From: Russula earlei
Lineage: Eukaryota; Basidiomycota; Agaricomycetes; Russulales; Russulaceae
Assembly (NCBI GenBank): GCA_025769875.1
Contig: JAGFNK010000110.1
Span: forward strand, 1-64,000
Direction: 5' to 3'
DNA length: 64,000 bases
In this document: one piece after another, positions 33,561-42,819 of the stretch
How positions within the stretch are numbered: position 1 is the first letter of the stretch
Layout: each line of letters opens with the position of its first letter
The notes under the pieces: model-generated
Told to the model about the DNA's origin: nothing
Databases searched by the model: none
What the model saw: only the letters and a program-made list of their open reading frames with translations
Made by a program: the position numbers and the translations under genes

Positions 33561-34990
33561 ATGTGGCTGCTGACCCATCCATTTTAGACCGAGTTACAAT
33601 CGACACCATCCCCGATGATCTCCTCTTGGAAATATTCTATTTCTATGTGAATGACTGGTGCATAGTATGGACAAACGGATGGCGCACACTGGCAGCATGT
33701 GTGTCAAAGATGGCGATTCATCGTCCTTTGCATCGCCACGTCGCCTCAACCTGCGACTTGTGTACAAAGCAAAAAGACCCATGGCTGAGATGCCGGACGT
33801 CTGGCCAGCCTTGCCTGTGGCGATAAATTATCCATTCTCGAAGTCAAACGTTGACCGCTGCTGGGGAAACATAGCTGCTGCCCTCGAGTCGGAACACCGC
33901 GAACGCATTTTTGAAATCACCTTGCGTGACATTCCAACTTCACATTGGGAAAATTTGGCAACAGCGATGCAGAAACCATCTCCGCAGCTGACATCTCTGC
34001 TTCCTTTTCAGCGAAAGAAGATTCCATGACGTCCCTCCCGGACTCGTTCTTAGGCGGATCAGCCCCGCTTCTGCGAGAACTTATGTTGGGAAACTGTCCG
34101 TTTCCAGGACTGCCGAAAATACATTTGCTTGCCAATCACCTTGTCCGTCTTTACCTTTTGGATATTCCCGATTCCGGTTACATTTCGCCCGAGGCTTTGG
34201 TCACCGTCCTGTCGGCCATGTCCGGACTTGAACTCCTTTGCCTTAAATTCACATCCCCTCGATATCCTACAAGTCGACATCCACCTCCGCTCACACGCTC
34301 TGTCCTCCCTTTTCTCACCAGACTTGCTTTCGACTGGCATCCATGAGTACTTGGAGGACTTTACTAGCCCAAATCCAGGTTCCCCTTCTCAACAACCTCG
34401 AGATATCATTCTTCGGAGCCCTCCACTTTGTCATCCCAGAACTTCACCGGTTGATCAGTCACACAGAATCGTTCAAGTTATGCCACAGTGCACGTCTGTA
34501 CACTTACCCTTATAAAATCCAAATTGTAATGTTCAGAGAAATCCATCAGCTGCTTCCGGACCTCTCCTTGGACATCAAGTGCACAGAGCTTGGATAGGCA
34601 GCTTTTATCGCTGGTCCAGGTCTGCAGTTCATCATTGCTCTACCTTCATCTCCACCTCGGTACGCCTCGAACTCTGGGATTTCTCTCCACCTCCACAATT
34701 CCATACTGGGGTGAATCACACGGAGAACACATCTATGGCTGGAACTCCTGGAACCGTTCACTGCTGTGAAGGATCTGCGCCTGGGCCCATGACGTTGGTC
34801 CATATTTCTGCCAGAGCGTTGGAAGGGGTTCGCCGAAGGAGAAGAGTAGAATCTACCCGCGCTGCCGAACATTTTCCTTCAGTGTCACGAGCCATTCGGA
34901 ATCTGTTTCCCGACAATTTCTGAAGGCTATTCGTCGCCGCGCGAAAACTCTCTGGTCACCCTTGTGGCCATTCACCGGTTGGGCTTAGGA
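33561..34990 (+). pseudogene. F-box/LRR-like pseudogene C
   Basis: Near-identical to copy B, but broken by a series of one- or two-base indels: at the start codon (ATGTGGCTGCT instead of ATGGCTGCT), near 33692, 33732, 34005, 34335, 34360, 34590 and several after 34690. Only the start of the F-box (DRVTIDTIPDDLLLEIFYFY) is in frame, and copy B has its own break exactly there. The clustering of indels without many substitutions is unusual and could reflect low-quality assembly of a young duplicate. Confidence 0.85.
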
Positions 34991-36128
34991 CCTAAGCAGG
35001 ATTGATGAATCCTGTTTTCCGACCCTGCCCCACCCGATGCTGACTCTTTCTAAACATCGTCTTACTTTTGTTTTCCGAGTTTATTGCACTCATTATCGCG
35101 TTTGAGATTCGTCCGACTCTCTCGGACTTCCATGGGTACCTGCTTTAAGGTGTCCGGAATCACCGCGCCGCAGGCCACAAGTTCGGTCTCGCGTCCTCTC
35201 GCGTTTCCCTCTCCTTCCTCCTGCTTTCACTAACCCGTCTTCCCTCCTTCCCCTACCACTCTTCCTTCGTCATCGACCTCTTGCATCAAGCACTCTGCGC
35301 CACGCCCCTCACGCTTCATCTCAAAGTCATCGCCGCCCGTACCAGAGGGCTCGCTGCCCTTGGGCGTCTCACCTCGACTTCTCGCGCGCCTCATTACGTC
35401 CTCAAGATCAGGCGCAGAGTCTTATGATTGGTTAGGTAGTATACTCTGATGTCATAGGTGCGATCGTCCATGTTTCACTTTCTTTTCATGTGTTCTTGAA
35501 TTCTCCTTTGTCTTTGATATTTTATTTTCGTGTTTCATGTCTGACGCGTCCTCGAACATCTTTCATGCTCCCTCCTTTCATCATTCTAGCTCTTCTTCCT
35601 GTATTAAAGCATCCAGCTACTTTTTTTGAATGCAGCTCATTCCCCAGTCGCCTTCTCCTCATTAGTCTGCCTCAAGTTAACTGCGTTCTCTTTGTCACTC
35701 TGTTCCCTCTGTCCTCATCCAGTCACACGAACTCAAGCGTACCGATCCGGCGTGCTACACTGCCGATGTATATAAACATCACTAGCAAAATAACTACGGC
35801 CTATCATTCCCCGATGGTGAACACTTTCCATCGCACAAAGTAGCCCCTTCGACAGCATGCTACTCATGGCGATCGTCGATTTATGAGGTGATGTCGTTCA
35901 TACATAGAACAGATTCTAATACCTAATTAGAGCCTTGATTTGATGGGGCTGACGAGTTTACCCGTACACAGATATGAGTTTGGAGGCAATCGAGTCGTGA
36001 ATATAACGTTTTCTCAACGATCATGCAGATGAATCACGAGTTGAAACAAGTTCAAGAAACGAACTCAAGTGATACACGATACACGATACGCTATTGGATT
36101 CGACGAGGATGGAACGAGGGCTAAAGAA

Positions 36129-36514
36129 TCAATTCTTATCATGAACGACAAACACAGTGGTCTCTTCGTCGCGAGCCAACGCGCTCTGGACATCAGCAGA
36201 CACGTCAGCAGGTCTGGACTTCGTTGGCTCCCCACGGGATGTAGCTCGCCTCCCTCCAGCTTTTCCCGACTGGCTTCCTGAACGAGATGATTGTCGATAT
36301 GATAGACCGCTTCGCCTTGGCCAGCCCAATAAAACGCAAACTTGGTGAAGTTGTGGCTGAATGAGATTATATAGCGGGTGATGCCTTCATTGGTCGTAGC
36401 GGTGCCGCCGACGCATGAAGGAGCGCCTACGTTGCTTCCGCCCGTGTAGAGGTAGAGATGACCTGGGCCCCAGGTGGTAACGTTCACAGATTGACCGTTT
36501 ACGAAAATCGCCAT
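36129..36514 (-). pseudogene. small 127-aa protein, family copy 2 (frameshifted)
   Basis: Begins MAIFVNGQSVNVTTWGPGHL like the intact copy in the other palindrome arm. An extra base near 36280 (TTCCTGAACG versus TTCCTAACG) shifts the frame after the DNHLV residues, so translation runs on into unrelated sequence to 36065. The original stop remains at 36129 in another frame. Confidence 0.8.
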
Positions 36515-36791
36515 GGTGGATCTGTATGTGGAAGATTTGATCCGTGACCATCAACATGAAGGGTGAGCATATCCTTACCAGTGCTTATGCCGATGAAGAG
36601 ATGGAGAAGAAGTTGTTGGTGATGGGAGGTAAGGAATGCTGGATGCTTGGCCGTTTATATAAGATTTTGGTGAAGACCAAGAAGTCACATTGTCATTGAT
36701 GCGACTCTCGAACTACGATAGACAGGCCGGCCTAGATGGCGACGATTTTCAATGTCCGGCTGAAATGCAATTAACCATCCTTTCACTACTT

Positions 36792-37265
36792 TCCGTGATC
36801 GTTCCGGGACCCGAGCATCTGAAGCTACTTTGACATTCATGTGGGCCTGGAGCGATTTTGTGGGAAGGATCATATGTTCGCCGGATCGGGGGTGACAGAT
36901 GAGATGTAACCATATTTTTGCGTATATTTTTGCGTGAACGAAACTCGAAATTGCGAGGGTGGCAACGGTTGAGCGCGTTGAGTGCGAGCTCATGATCATT
37001 CGCGCAGACATACTCACGCAAACGAGTAACAGGCACGCGTCGACAATCGATGGCGGAGATGGCAGCCAAAAAGACGTCAGTTTGCGAGAATAATGTTTGC
37101 ATGGTTCAGGTAATTATGGGCTCACGCTCAACGTTCAACGATGTTGTCACACTTAGAACGACACCATTGTACTTGTCTTGCGACTTCGAGCTTCATTCAC
37201 GCATGTATGATCCTCCTCTCCGGCCCACATGAATGTCAGTAGCTCAGGTCCCGCAACGATCACGG
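36792..37265. repeat. nested inverted-repeat element in left palindrome arm
   Basis: Bounded by CCGTGATCGTTCCGGGACC on the left and its imperfect complement GGTCCCGCAACGATCACGG on the right, with further inverted similarity inward (CATTCATGTGGGCC). Total about 470 bp. The mirror copy is at 38119-38579. It may be a small non-autonomous transposon; no target duplication was confirmed. Confidence 0.55.
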
Positions 37266-37347
37266 CTGGACTTACTATAATCCGCAGCATGCAACAACAT
37301 TGGCACAGACGCGGTCATATGTAATGAAAACATAGCTTAGGCTATGT

Positions 37348-37409
37348 ATTGGGAGGCCATTATAATGAGATTATATTTAAATATGATGGCATCATAATGG
37401 CCTCCCAAT
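37348..37409. repeat. 62 bp short palindrome with 20 bp inverted ends
   Basis: ATTGGGAGGCCATTATAAT and its near-complement ATCATAATGGCCTCCCAAT flank a 22 bp AT-rich centre. The mirror copy lies at about 37972-38034 in the right arm. Confidence 0.7.
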
Positions 37410-37581
37410 TTAGGACACTAGGGAAGAGATGGAAAGGGTTGCGCACAACTGGTATTTTCTCAGACCAAGACCAGTGTGAGCAGGGAAGGCGTGCATTACG
37501 AATCAACCGGGATTAGAAGTCTTTGAGGGGATAAGGGGGAGGTATTGTTGATTTCATTTTATGGGGCAGCTCTAGGTGCCT

Positions 37582-37799
37582 CTTCCGCGCCTGTTCGAAT
37601 TACTGCATTCGTTGGTCATAATAGTCGCACCAAATCACCTTACACTGAACTAAAAGAAAATGGACGTACGTATGGTGGTCAACTCGGAGGGAGCGGGTAT
37701 GTACGGTAGCACTGCACGGCTTGAAAGTTGTTCAAGGGTAACGGGCGGCGGCGGTGTTGACCAGGTCACTCGGAGGCTTTGACACGTGCGCTAGTTCAG
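37582..37799. other. spacer at palindrome centre
   Basis: About 218 bp of unique, non-palindromic sequence separates the arms. No gene is seen. It holds a short TATGGTGGTCAACTC-type stretch and a GGCGGCGGCGG triplet run. Confidence 0.7.
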
Positions 37800-38118
37800 G
37801 AGGCCTAGAGTTGCCCCATAAAATAAATGAAATCAACAATACCTCCCCCTTATCCCCTCAAAGACTTTCTAATCCCGGTTGATTCGTAATGCACGCCTTC
37901 CCTGCTCACACTGGTCTTGGTCTGAAAAATACCAGTTGTGCGCAACCCTTTCCATCTCTTCCCTAGTGTCCTAAATTGGGAGGCCATTATGATGCCATCA
38001 TATTTAAATATAATCTCATTATAATGGCCTCCCAATACATAGCCTAAGCTATGTTTTCATTACACATGACCGCGTCTGTGCCAATGTTGTTGCATGCTGC
38101 GGATTATAGTAAGTCCAG

Positions 38119-38579
38119 CCGTGATCGTTGCGGGACCTGAGCTACTGACATTCATGTGGGCCGGAGAGGAGGATCATACATGCGTGAATGAAACTCGAAG
38201 TCGCAAGACAAGTACAATGGTGTCGTTCTAAGTGTGACAACATCGTTGAACGTTGAGCGTGAGCCCATAATTACCTGAACCATGCAAACATTATTCTCGC
38301 AAACTGACGACTTTTTGGCTGCCATCCCCGCCATCGATTGTCGACGCGTGCCTGTTACTCGTTTGCGTGAGTATGTTTGCGCGAATGATCATGAGCTCGC
38401 ACTCAACGCGCTCAACCGTTGCCACCCTCGCAATTTCGAGTTTCGTTCACGCAAAAAATATGGTTACATCTCATCTGTCACCCCCGATCCGGCGAACATA
38501 TGATCCTTCCCACAAAATCGCTCCAGCCCACATGAATGTCAAAGTAGCTTCAGATGCTCGGGTCCCGGAACGATCACGG
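38119..38579. repeat. nested inverted-repeat element in right palindrome arm
   Basis: Mirror image of 36792-37265, with the CGTGATCGTT and AACGATCACG ends conserved. Confidence 0.55.
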
Positions 38580-38710
38580 AAAGTATGAAAGGATGGTTAA
38601 TTGCATTTCAGCCGGACATTGAAAATCGTCGCCATCTAGGCCGGCCTGTCTATCGTAGTTCGAGAGTCGCATCAATCACAATGTGACTTCTTGGTCTTCA
38701 CCAAAATCTT

Positions 38711-38716
38711 TATAAA
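38711..38716 (+). promoter_or_regulatory. TATA box (TATAAA) of small-protein gene copy 3
   Basis: Located 144 bp before the ATG at 38855. The left arm has a corresponding TATATAA on the minus strand near 36655-36661. Confidence 0.55.
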
Positions 38717-38854
38717 CGGCCAGCATCCAGCATTCCTTACCTCCCATCACCAACAACTTCTTCTCCATCTCTTCATCGGCATAAGCACTGGTAAGGATAT
38801 GCTCACCCTTCATGTTGATGGTCACGGATCAAATCTTCCACATACAGATCCACC

Positions 38855-39238
38855 ATGGCGATTTTCGTAAACGGTCAATCTGTGAACGTTACCACCTGGG
38901 GCCCAGGTCATCTCTACCTCTACACGGGCGGAAGCAACGTAGGCGCTCCTTCATGCGTCGGCGGCACCGCTACGACCAATGAAGGCATCACCCGCTATAT
39001 AATCTCATTCAGCCACAACTTCACCAAGTTTGCGTTTTATTGGGCTGGCCAAGGCGAAGCGGTCTATCATATCGACAATCATCTCGTTAGGAAGCCAGTC
39101 GGGAAAAGCTGGAATGAGGCGAGCTACATCCCGTGGGGAGCCAACGAAGTCCAGACCGCTGACGTGTCTGCTGATGTCCAGAGCGCGTTGGCTCGCGACG
39201 AAGAGACTACTGTGTTTGTCATTCATGATAAGAATTGA
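38855..39238 (+). CDS. small 127-aa protein, family copy 3 (intact)
   Basis: ATG 38855 to the TGA at 39238, uninterrupted, starting MAIFVNGQSVNVTTWGP and ending VFVIHDKN. The predicted features are as in copy 1: a compact beta-rich cytosolic domain without export signal or cysteine pattern. A TATA box and a plausible 5' UTR precede it. Because it lies in a palindrome arm, it can exchange sequence with the broken copy at 36129-36514. Function unknown. Confidence 0.75.
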   Translation: MAIFVNGQSVNVTTWGPGHLYLYTGGSNVGAPSCVGGTATTNEGITRYIISFSHNFTKFAFYWAGQGEAVYHIDNHLVRKPVGKSWNEASYIPWGANEVQTADVSADVQSALARDEETTVFVIHDKN

Positions 39239-39964
39239 TTTTTTAGCCCTCGTTCCATCCTCGTCGAATCCAATAGCGTATCGTGTATCGTGTATCACTT
39301 GAGTTCGTTTCTTGAACTTGTTTCAACTCGTGATTCATCTGCATGATCGTTGAGAAAACTTGATTTTTGAGCTAGTACGACTGGATTGTCTCCGAAGTGG
39401 CTCATATTTGTGTACGAGCGAACTTGAACTCAAGGCTCTAATTAGCTGTTAGGAAAATCTGTTCCATGTATAAATACAAGGATAGCACCGCATCGAAGCT
39501 GATAATCGACATAAGTAGTAGATGCTGTCGATAGTGGTGGCAGTGTGCCATTGAAGGTGTTCGCACAAGGGGACGGTAGACCGTACAACTCATAGTGCAG
39601 AGAACAGGCATTGTTCTTATTTTGCCGGCTTTATTTATACGGGAGTCCGAGACTGTGTCCTGGTAAGACGAATCGTAAAGGGGATGAGAAAGGGGTGCAA
39701 TAAATTCGGAAACGATCGTAAGGATGACGTTTGAAAAGAGTCGCAACGGTGAGGAGGGGAAGGCGGCAGCGGCGAGGAGTTGGAGTGCGCATGTCAGGGC
39801 GTTTGTCTGGCATGGCAATCTCGGGGTGATGGTGGCCGTTCCAGAGGGGCTTTGTCACCGCGTGAGTACACGCTCACTTTTCTTCCGAGCGCGGCTGCAG
39901 CACGGCGAGTCGAATTTTGCCCCATCCTCGCCTCGCCTCGCCCGTCAAACACCGGGGTCTGAGC

Positions 39965-40842
39965 GAGCTGTATATTCCCCAAGTTGTCTCTTCGTTCCTA
40001 ACCGTTTGGGGATATGCGATTGTCCCATACGTTCTGAAGACGAGATACAACCGTGGCGTGCGTATCTCATGTGCGCTCCTGCCCCGGGTTCACCGCCCGG
40101 CGTCTCGCCATGGGATGAGGGCCCATAACCCACCGCATTGGAGTGGCCGTTATGCACCCCAGCTAGTACTAGTATGGTGATGTGGGTTTGCGGCGGCGGC
40201 GTCGTCAAAGCGGCGCGCTCCCAAAGGCAACAACGTGAAAAGGCTCGAATCGTCCAATGGTGGGGGACTGAAAACGGTGCTGCCCAACAGTAACAAGTCA
40301 AAGGCAGTCCGCAATATGACTGCGTGGCGGTTACCAAGGCCGTAGCGAGCACTGCGATCGTCAAGGCCATGAACTCGCACCCGAGTCGGATTGCACTACG
40401 TCGTTGTCGACAATGGACCGAAACCCGTTATATGACGGAGAGGCTCACGTGCGTTTTCTGTCCCTCCCTCTTTCCATCTGTGTGGCCCTTTTTCATCTGC
40501 ACTTCATTTTCTCCTCTCACTTGCTTCTCACTCACAGTTGGCTGTGTTGGACAGTGCAGGCGAACGGACAATCCGGACCGTACGTGTAAATAATTAGAAT
40601 AATTTAGTTATCGCCTCAGTCTTTTACACACAAGACTGAGGTCAGTACTACACATTCCTTTACACTCCTTCAAAGCTGATACTGTACATAGCTATCATCC
40701 CTATAGGTTAGATAATAACTAACCAATACAGTCTTTTACACGCAAGACTGAGCTATCATCCCTATAGCTTCAACAGGTTGGTCGATAGATGGATCTCTCG
40801 TTCGTGGACCGACTGGGGAAGGAATGTCGTGCGCGCGCCTAG
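39965..40842 (+). pseudogene. DCP1 pseudogene (copy 2), internally deleted
   Basis: It begins with the exon encoding the end of the EVH1 domain (GAGCTGTATATTCCCC, then a segment reading SEDEIQPWRAYLM against PEDEIQPEGEYLM in DCP1). It jumps over most of the linker to the GGG..TVLPNSNKSKA region (about 40255-40310), and keeps the exon end near 40400-40445 and the last coding exon (TTCGTGGACCGACTG at 40801, stop TAG at 40840). Frames are broken. The last intron has been enlarged by a short interspersed repeat. The 3' flank to about 41200 also matches the DCP1 3' flank. Confidence 0.8.
40617..40775 (+). repeat. short interspersed repeat, copy 2
   Basis: Inserted in the last intron of DCP1 pseudogene 2. 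It includes two direct copies of CAGTCTTTTACAC-CAAGACTGAG (about 40617-40641 and 40729-40752) and matches 33065-33185. Confidence 0.65.
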
Positions 40843-41226
40843 TGACCGCAACGGAAACAGTTCTTTTCGATTGGTTGGTCCAGTTGTTGAGTTCACTTCC
40901 CGTTCCTTGTTACTTTCGTGAAATCGATGTGGATGTGTTGCATCGCACCTGTACTCAGATGTATCCATGTTCGATGCAGTGTCTGGGTGGCTCAAGAACC
41001 GAGTATGCACCTGAAGAAGCCTCAATAGATGTCATTTCTGTATAACCAGAGCTGTGTTCTGCATTAGGTTTAAGGTATCATAAGAGGTCAGGAAGATTCG
41101 AGACGTGAGTGATGGTACCGAAACTAGAGTGCTTCGAGTGAAATAATGGGAATCGCACAGAAGGTAGATGGTACCATGTGTTAACTAAATGGAGGGCATA
41201 AAGAACTCATCGATCCTCGCTGGGCG

Positions 41227-42651
41227 TTATAAAGTGTTTCGCAGTCGACTGTCTCCACGACGGTAGACAGCCACAGGGCGACCAGAGAGTTGTCGGGCGG
41301 CGACGAATCGCCCAATAAGTTTCGGAATATATTCTAATGGCTGGCTGTCGCTCAAGAAAATGTTCTGCAGCGCGGGTAAGACTTCTGTTACACTTTCTTC
41401 CGCGAGCGCTTCCAGCGCTTGGCAGACATGTCGCCCAACTTGATAGGATAGGCTCAGATCCTGCACAGCAGTGAACGGGTGGAGGAGCTCCAGCCATTTA
41501 GTAGATTCTATGTCGTCCTTCCAGTGTGATTGTGAATTTAGGGGAAGAAATTCCACGATGTCGAGCTCTACCAAAGTGGAGAGGAGGAGGAAGGACGAGC
41601 TGCAGACCCGCGCCAGCGATGAAAGTTGACGATCCAACTCTCTGCATTTGATTTCCACGGAGAGCTTCACCGGAGACCAAATCACTCCTCCGGTGATTTC
41701 GAACAGGATTGCATCATCGGAAGTGCGCGCAGATGCTCTGTAGCACGTCTTGAACCAATTTGCATGACTGATGAACTGATGAAGTTGTGGGACGACAAAG
41801 TCGGGGTCCATGAAGAATATTATCTCGAGTTGGTTGAGAAGGGGAGCCTCGATTCCGGCCAGCAAGTCCTCCAAGTACTCGTGAACGCCGCGGAACACAA
41901 GTTCTCTGAAAACGGGGAGGACGGAGCGTGTGAGCGGAGGTGGAGCTCGACTTGCTGGATCGGGGCGAGATCGAGGGGATCGAAATTGAAGGCGAAGGGT
42001 TTCAAGTCTGGACATGACCGACAGGGCGGTGCCCAGAGCCTGGGGCGAAAAATAACCAGAATCGGGAATGTTCCAAAGGGAAAGACGGACAAGGCGATTG
42101 GCAGACAAAAGTAGATTCGGCATCCCTGGAAACGGACAATTTTCCAACATGAGTCGTCGGAGAAGTGGGGCTGACCCGCTTAAGAACGAATCCGGAAGGG
42201 ACATCACCGTATTTCCTTCCACTGAAACGAAAAGATCTGTCAGCTCCCGGAATGGCTTCTGCATCGCCGCTGCCAATCGTTCCCAGTGTGAAGTTGGAAT
42301 AGAAGACAGGCTGATTTTACATATGCGGTGGTGGTGCTCCGACTCGAGGGTAGCGGCTATGTTCCCGCAGGGGTCGAGACATGGTTCGTAACGTATCACA
42401 ATCGGCAAGACTGGCCAGACGTCCAGCATCTCAGACACCGGCCTTGTTCCTGTGTACACAAGTTGCAAGTTCAGGCGATGTGGCGACTCAAATACGATGC
42501 ATCGCCATCTTTGGCATACATGGGCCAGTTTATGCCATCCGCTTGTCGGTATACGCGGGTCATTCACATAGAGATGGAATATCTCCACGAGGGCATCATC
42601 GGGGAGCATGTCGATTGTCACCCGATCTAAAATTGATTCAGTGGTCGTCAT
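41227..42651 (-). CDS. F-box/LRR-like protein D (only intact copy)
   Basis: 474 residues from ATG 42651, which aligns with the start position of the other copies. The F-box occupies about residues 8-50 (VTIDMLPDDALVEIFHLYVN, then WHKLAHVCQRWRCIVFESP). The rest is a series of degenerate leucine-rich repeats, including SLPDSFLSGSAPLLRRLML, LSLWNIPDSGYFSPQAL and VHEYLEDLLAGIEAPLL. The likely role is a substrate-receptor subunit of an SCF ubiquitin ligase; the target is unknown. An in-frame upstream extension to 42714 lacks an ATG. Its 3' end faces DCP1 pseudogene 2, reproducing the F-box A/DCP1 arrangement. Confidence 0.85.
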   Translation of the reverse strand: MTTTESILDRVTIDMLPDDALVEIFHLYVNDPRIPTSGWHKLAHVCQRWRCIVFESPHRLNLQLVYTGTRPVSEMLDVWPVLPIVIRYEPCLDPCGNIAATLESEHHHRICKISLSSIPTSHWERLAAAMQKPFRELTDLFVSVEGNTVMSLPDSFLSGSAPLLRRLMLENCPFPGMPNLLLSANRLVRLSLWNIPDSGYFSPQALGTALSVMSRLETLRLQFRSPRSRPDPASRAPPPLTRSVLPVFRELVFRGVHEYLEDLLAGIEAPLLNQLEIIFFMDPDFVVPQLHQFISHANWFKTCYRASARTSDDAILFEITGGVIWSPVKLSVEIKCRELDRQLSSLARVCSSSFLLLSTLVELDIVEFLPLNSQSHWKDDIESTKWLELLHPFTAVQDLSLSYQVGRHVCQALEALAEESVTEVLPALQNIFLSDSQPLEYIPKLIGRFVAARQLSGRPVAVYRRGDSRLRNTL

Positions 42652-42777
42652 GGACAGTGCGCAAAAGACATGCCCCGGCGACTTGCGCGCTGAGTTGGAC
42701 TTCCTGCTGTCCACGGGCCCTCAGTAGGACCATCTCGCCAAACACGACTACGTGGGACTTGATTAGTTCAGGAATGA

Positions 42778-42817
42778 TGACAAGGAAGCTTGCTCGACGT
42801 ACAGGTCAATGCTCATC
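42778..42817 (-). promoter_or_regulatory. conserved upstream element of F-box copy D
   Basis: On the minus strand it has the GAGCATTGACCTGTACGTCG-type core, about 127 bp before the start codon. Confidence 0.5.
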
Positions 42818-42819
42818 AG

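Larger units (their letters stand above)
33187..36715 (+). repeat. segmental duplication SD, copy 2
   Basis: Direct duplicate of 19143-22645. It differs by many single-base indels, most of them within the F-box copy C frame. Its right end merges into the left arm of the large palindrome. Confidence 0.9.
35815..37581. repeat. left arm of large palindrome
   Basis: The reverse complement matches 37800-39560. From 36009 inward the match is nearly perfect over about 1.57 kb. From 36008 outward to about 35815 it is clearly homologous but diverged with indels. The arm contains the frameshifted small-protein copy and a nested inverted-repeat element. Confidence 0.9.
37800..39560. repeat. right arm of large palindrome
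   Basis: Mirror of 35815-37581. The high-identity part ends near 39358. It carries the intact small-protein gene at 38855-39238. Confidence 0.9.

Noticed and set aside
36685..37102. Frames of 110-117 residues in the palindrome arm
   Set aside because: They are generated by the nested inverted-repeat element, are not conserved in frame between the arms, and resemble no protein.
37321..38050. Possible CRISPR-like or hairpin RNA array at the palindrome centre
   Set aside because: The repeats are mirror copies of one sequence, not regularly spaced direct repeats with unique spacers. The organism is eukaryotic.
42652..42714. Longer N-terminus for F-box D starting at 42714
   Set aside because: The codon there is GTG, and the ATG at 42651 matches the start position in copies B and F.
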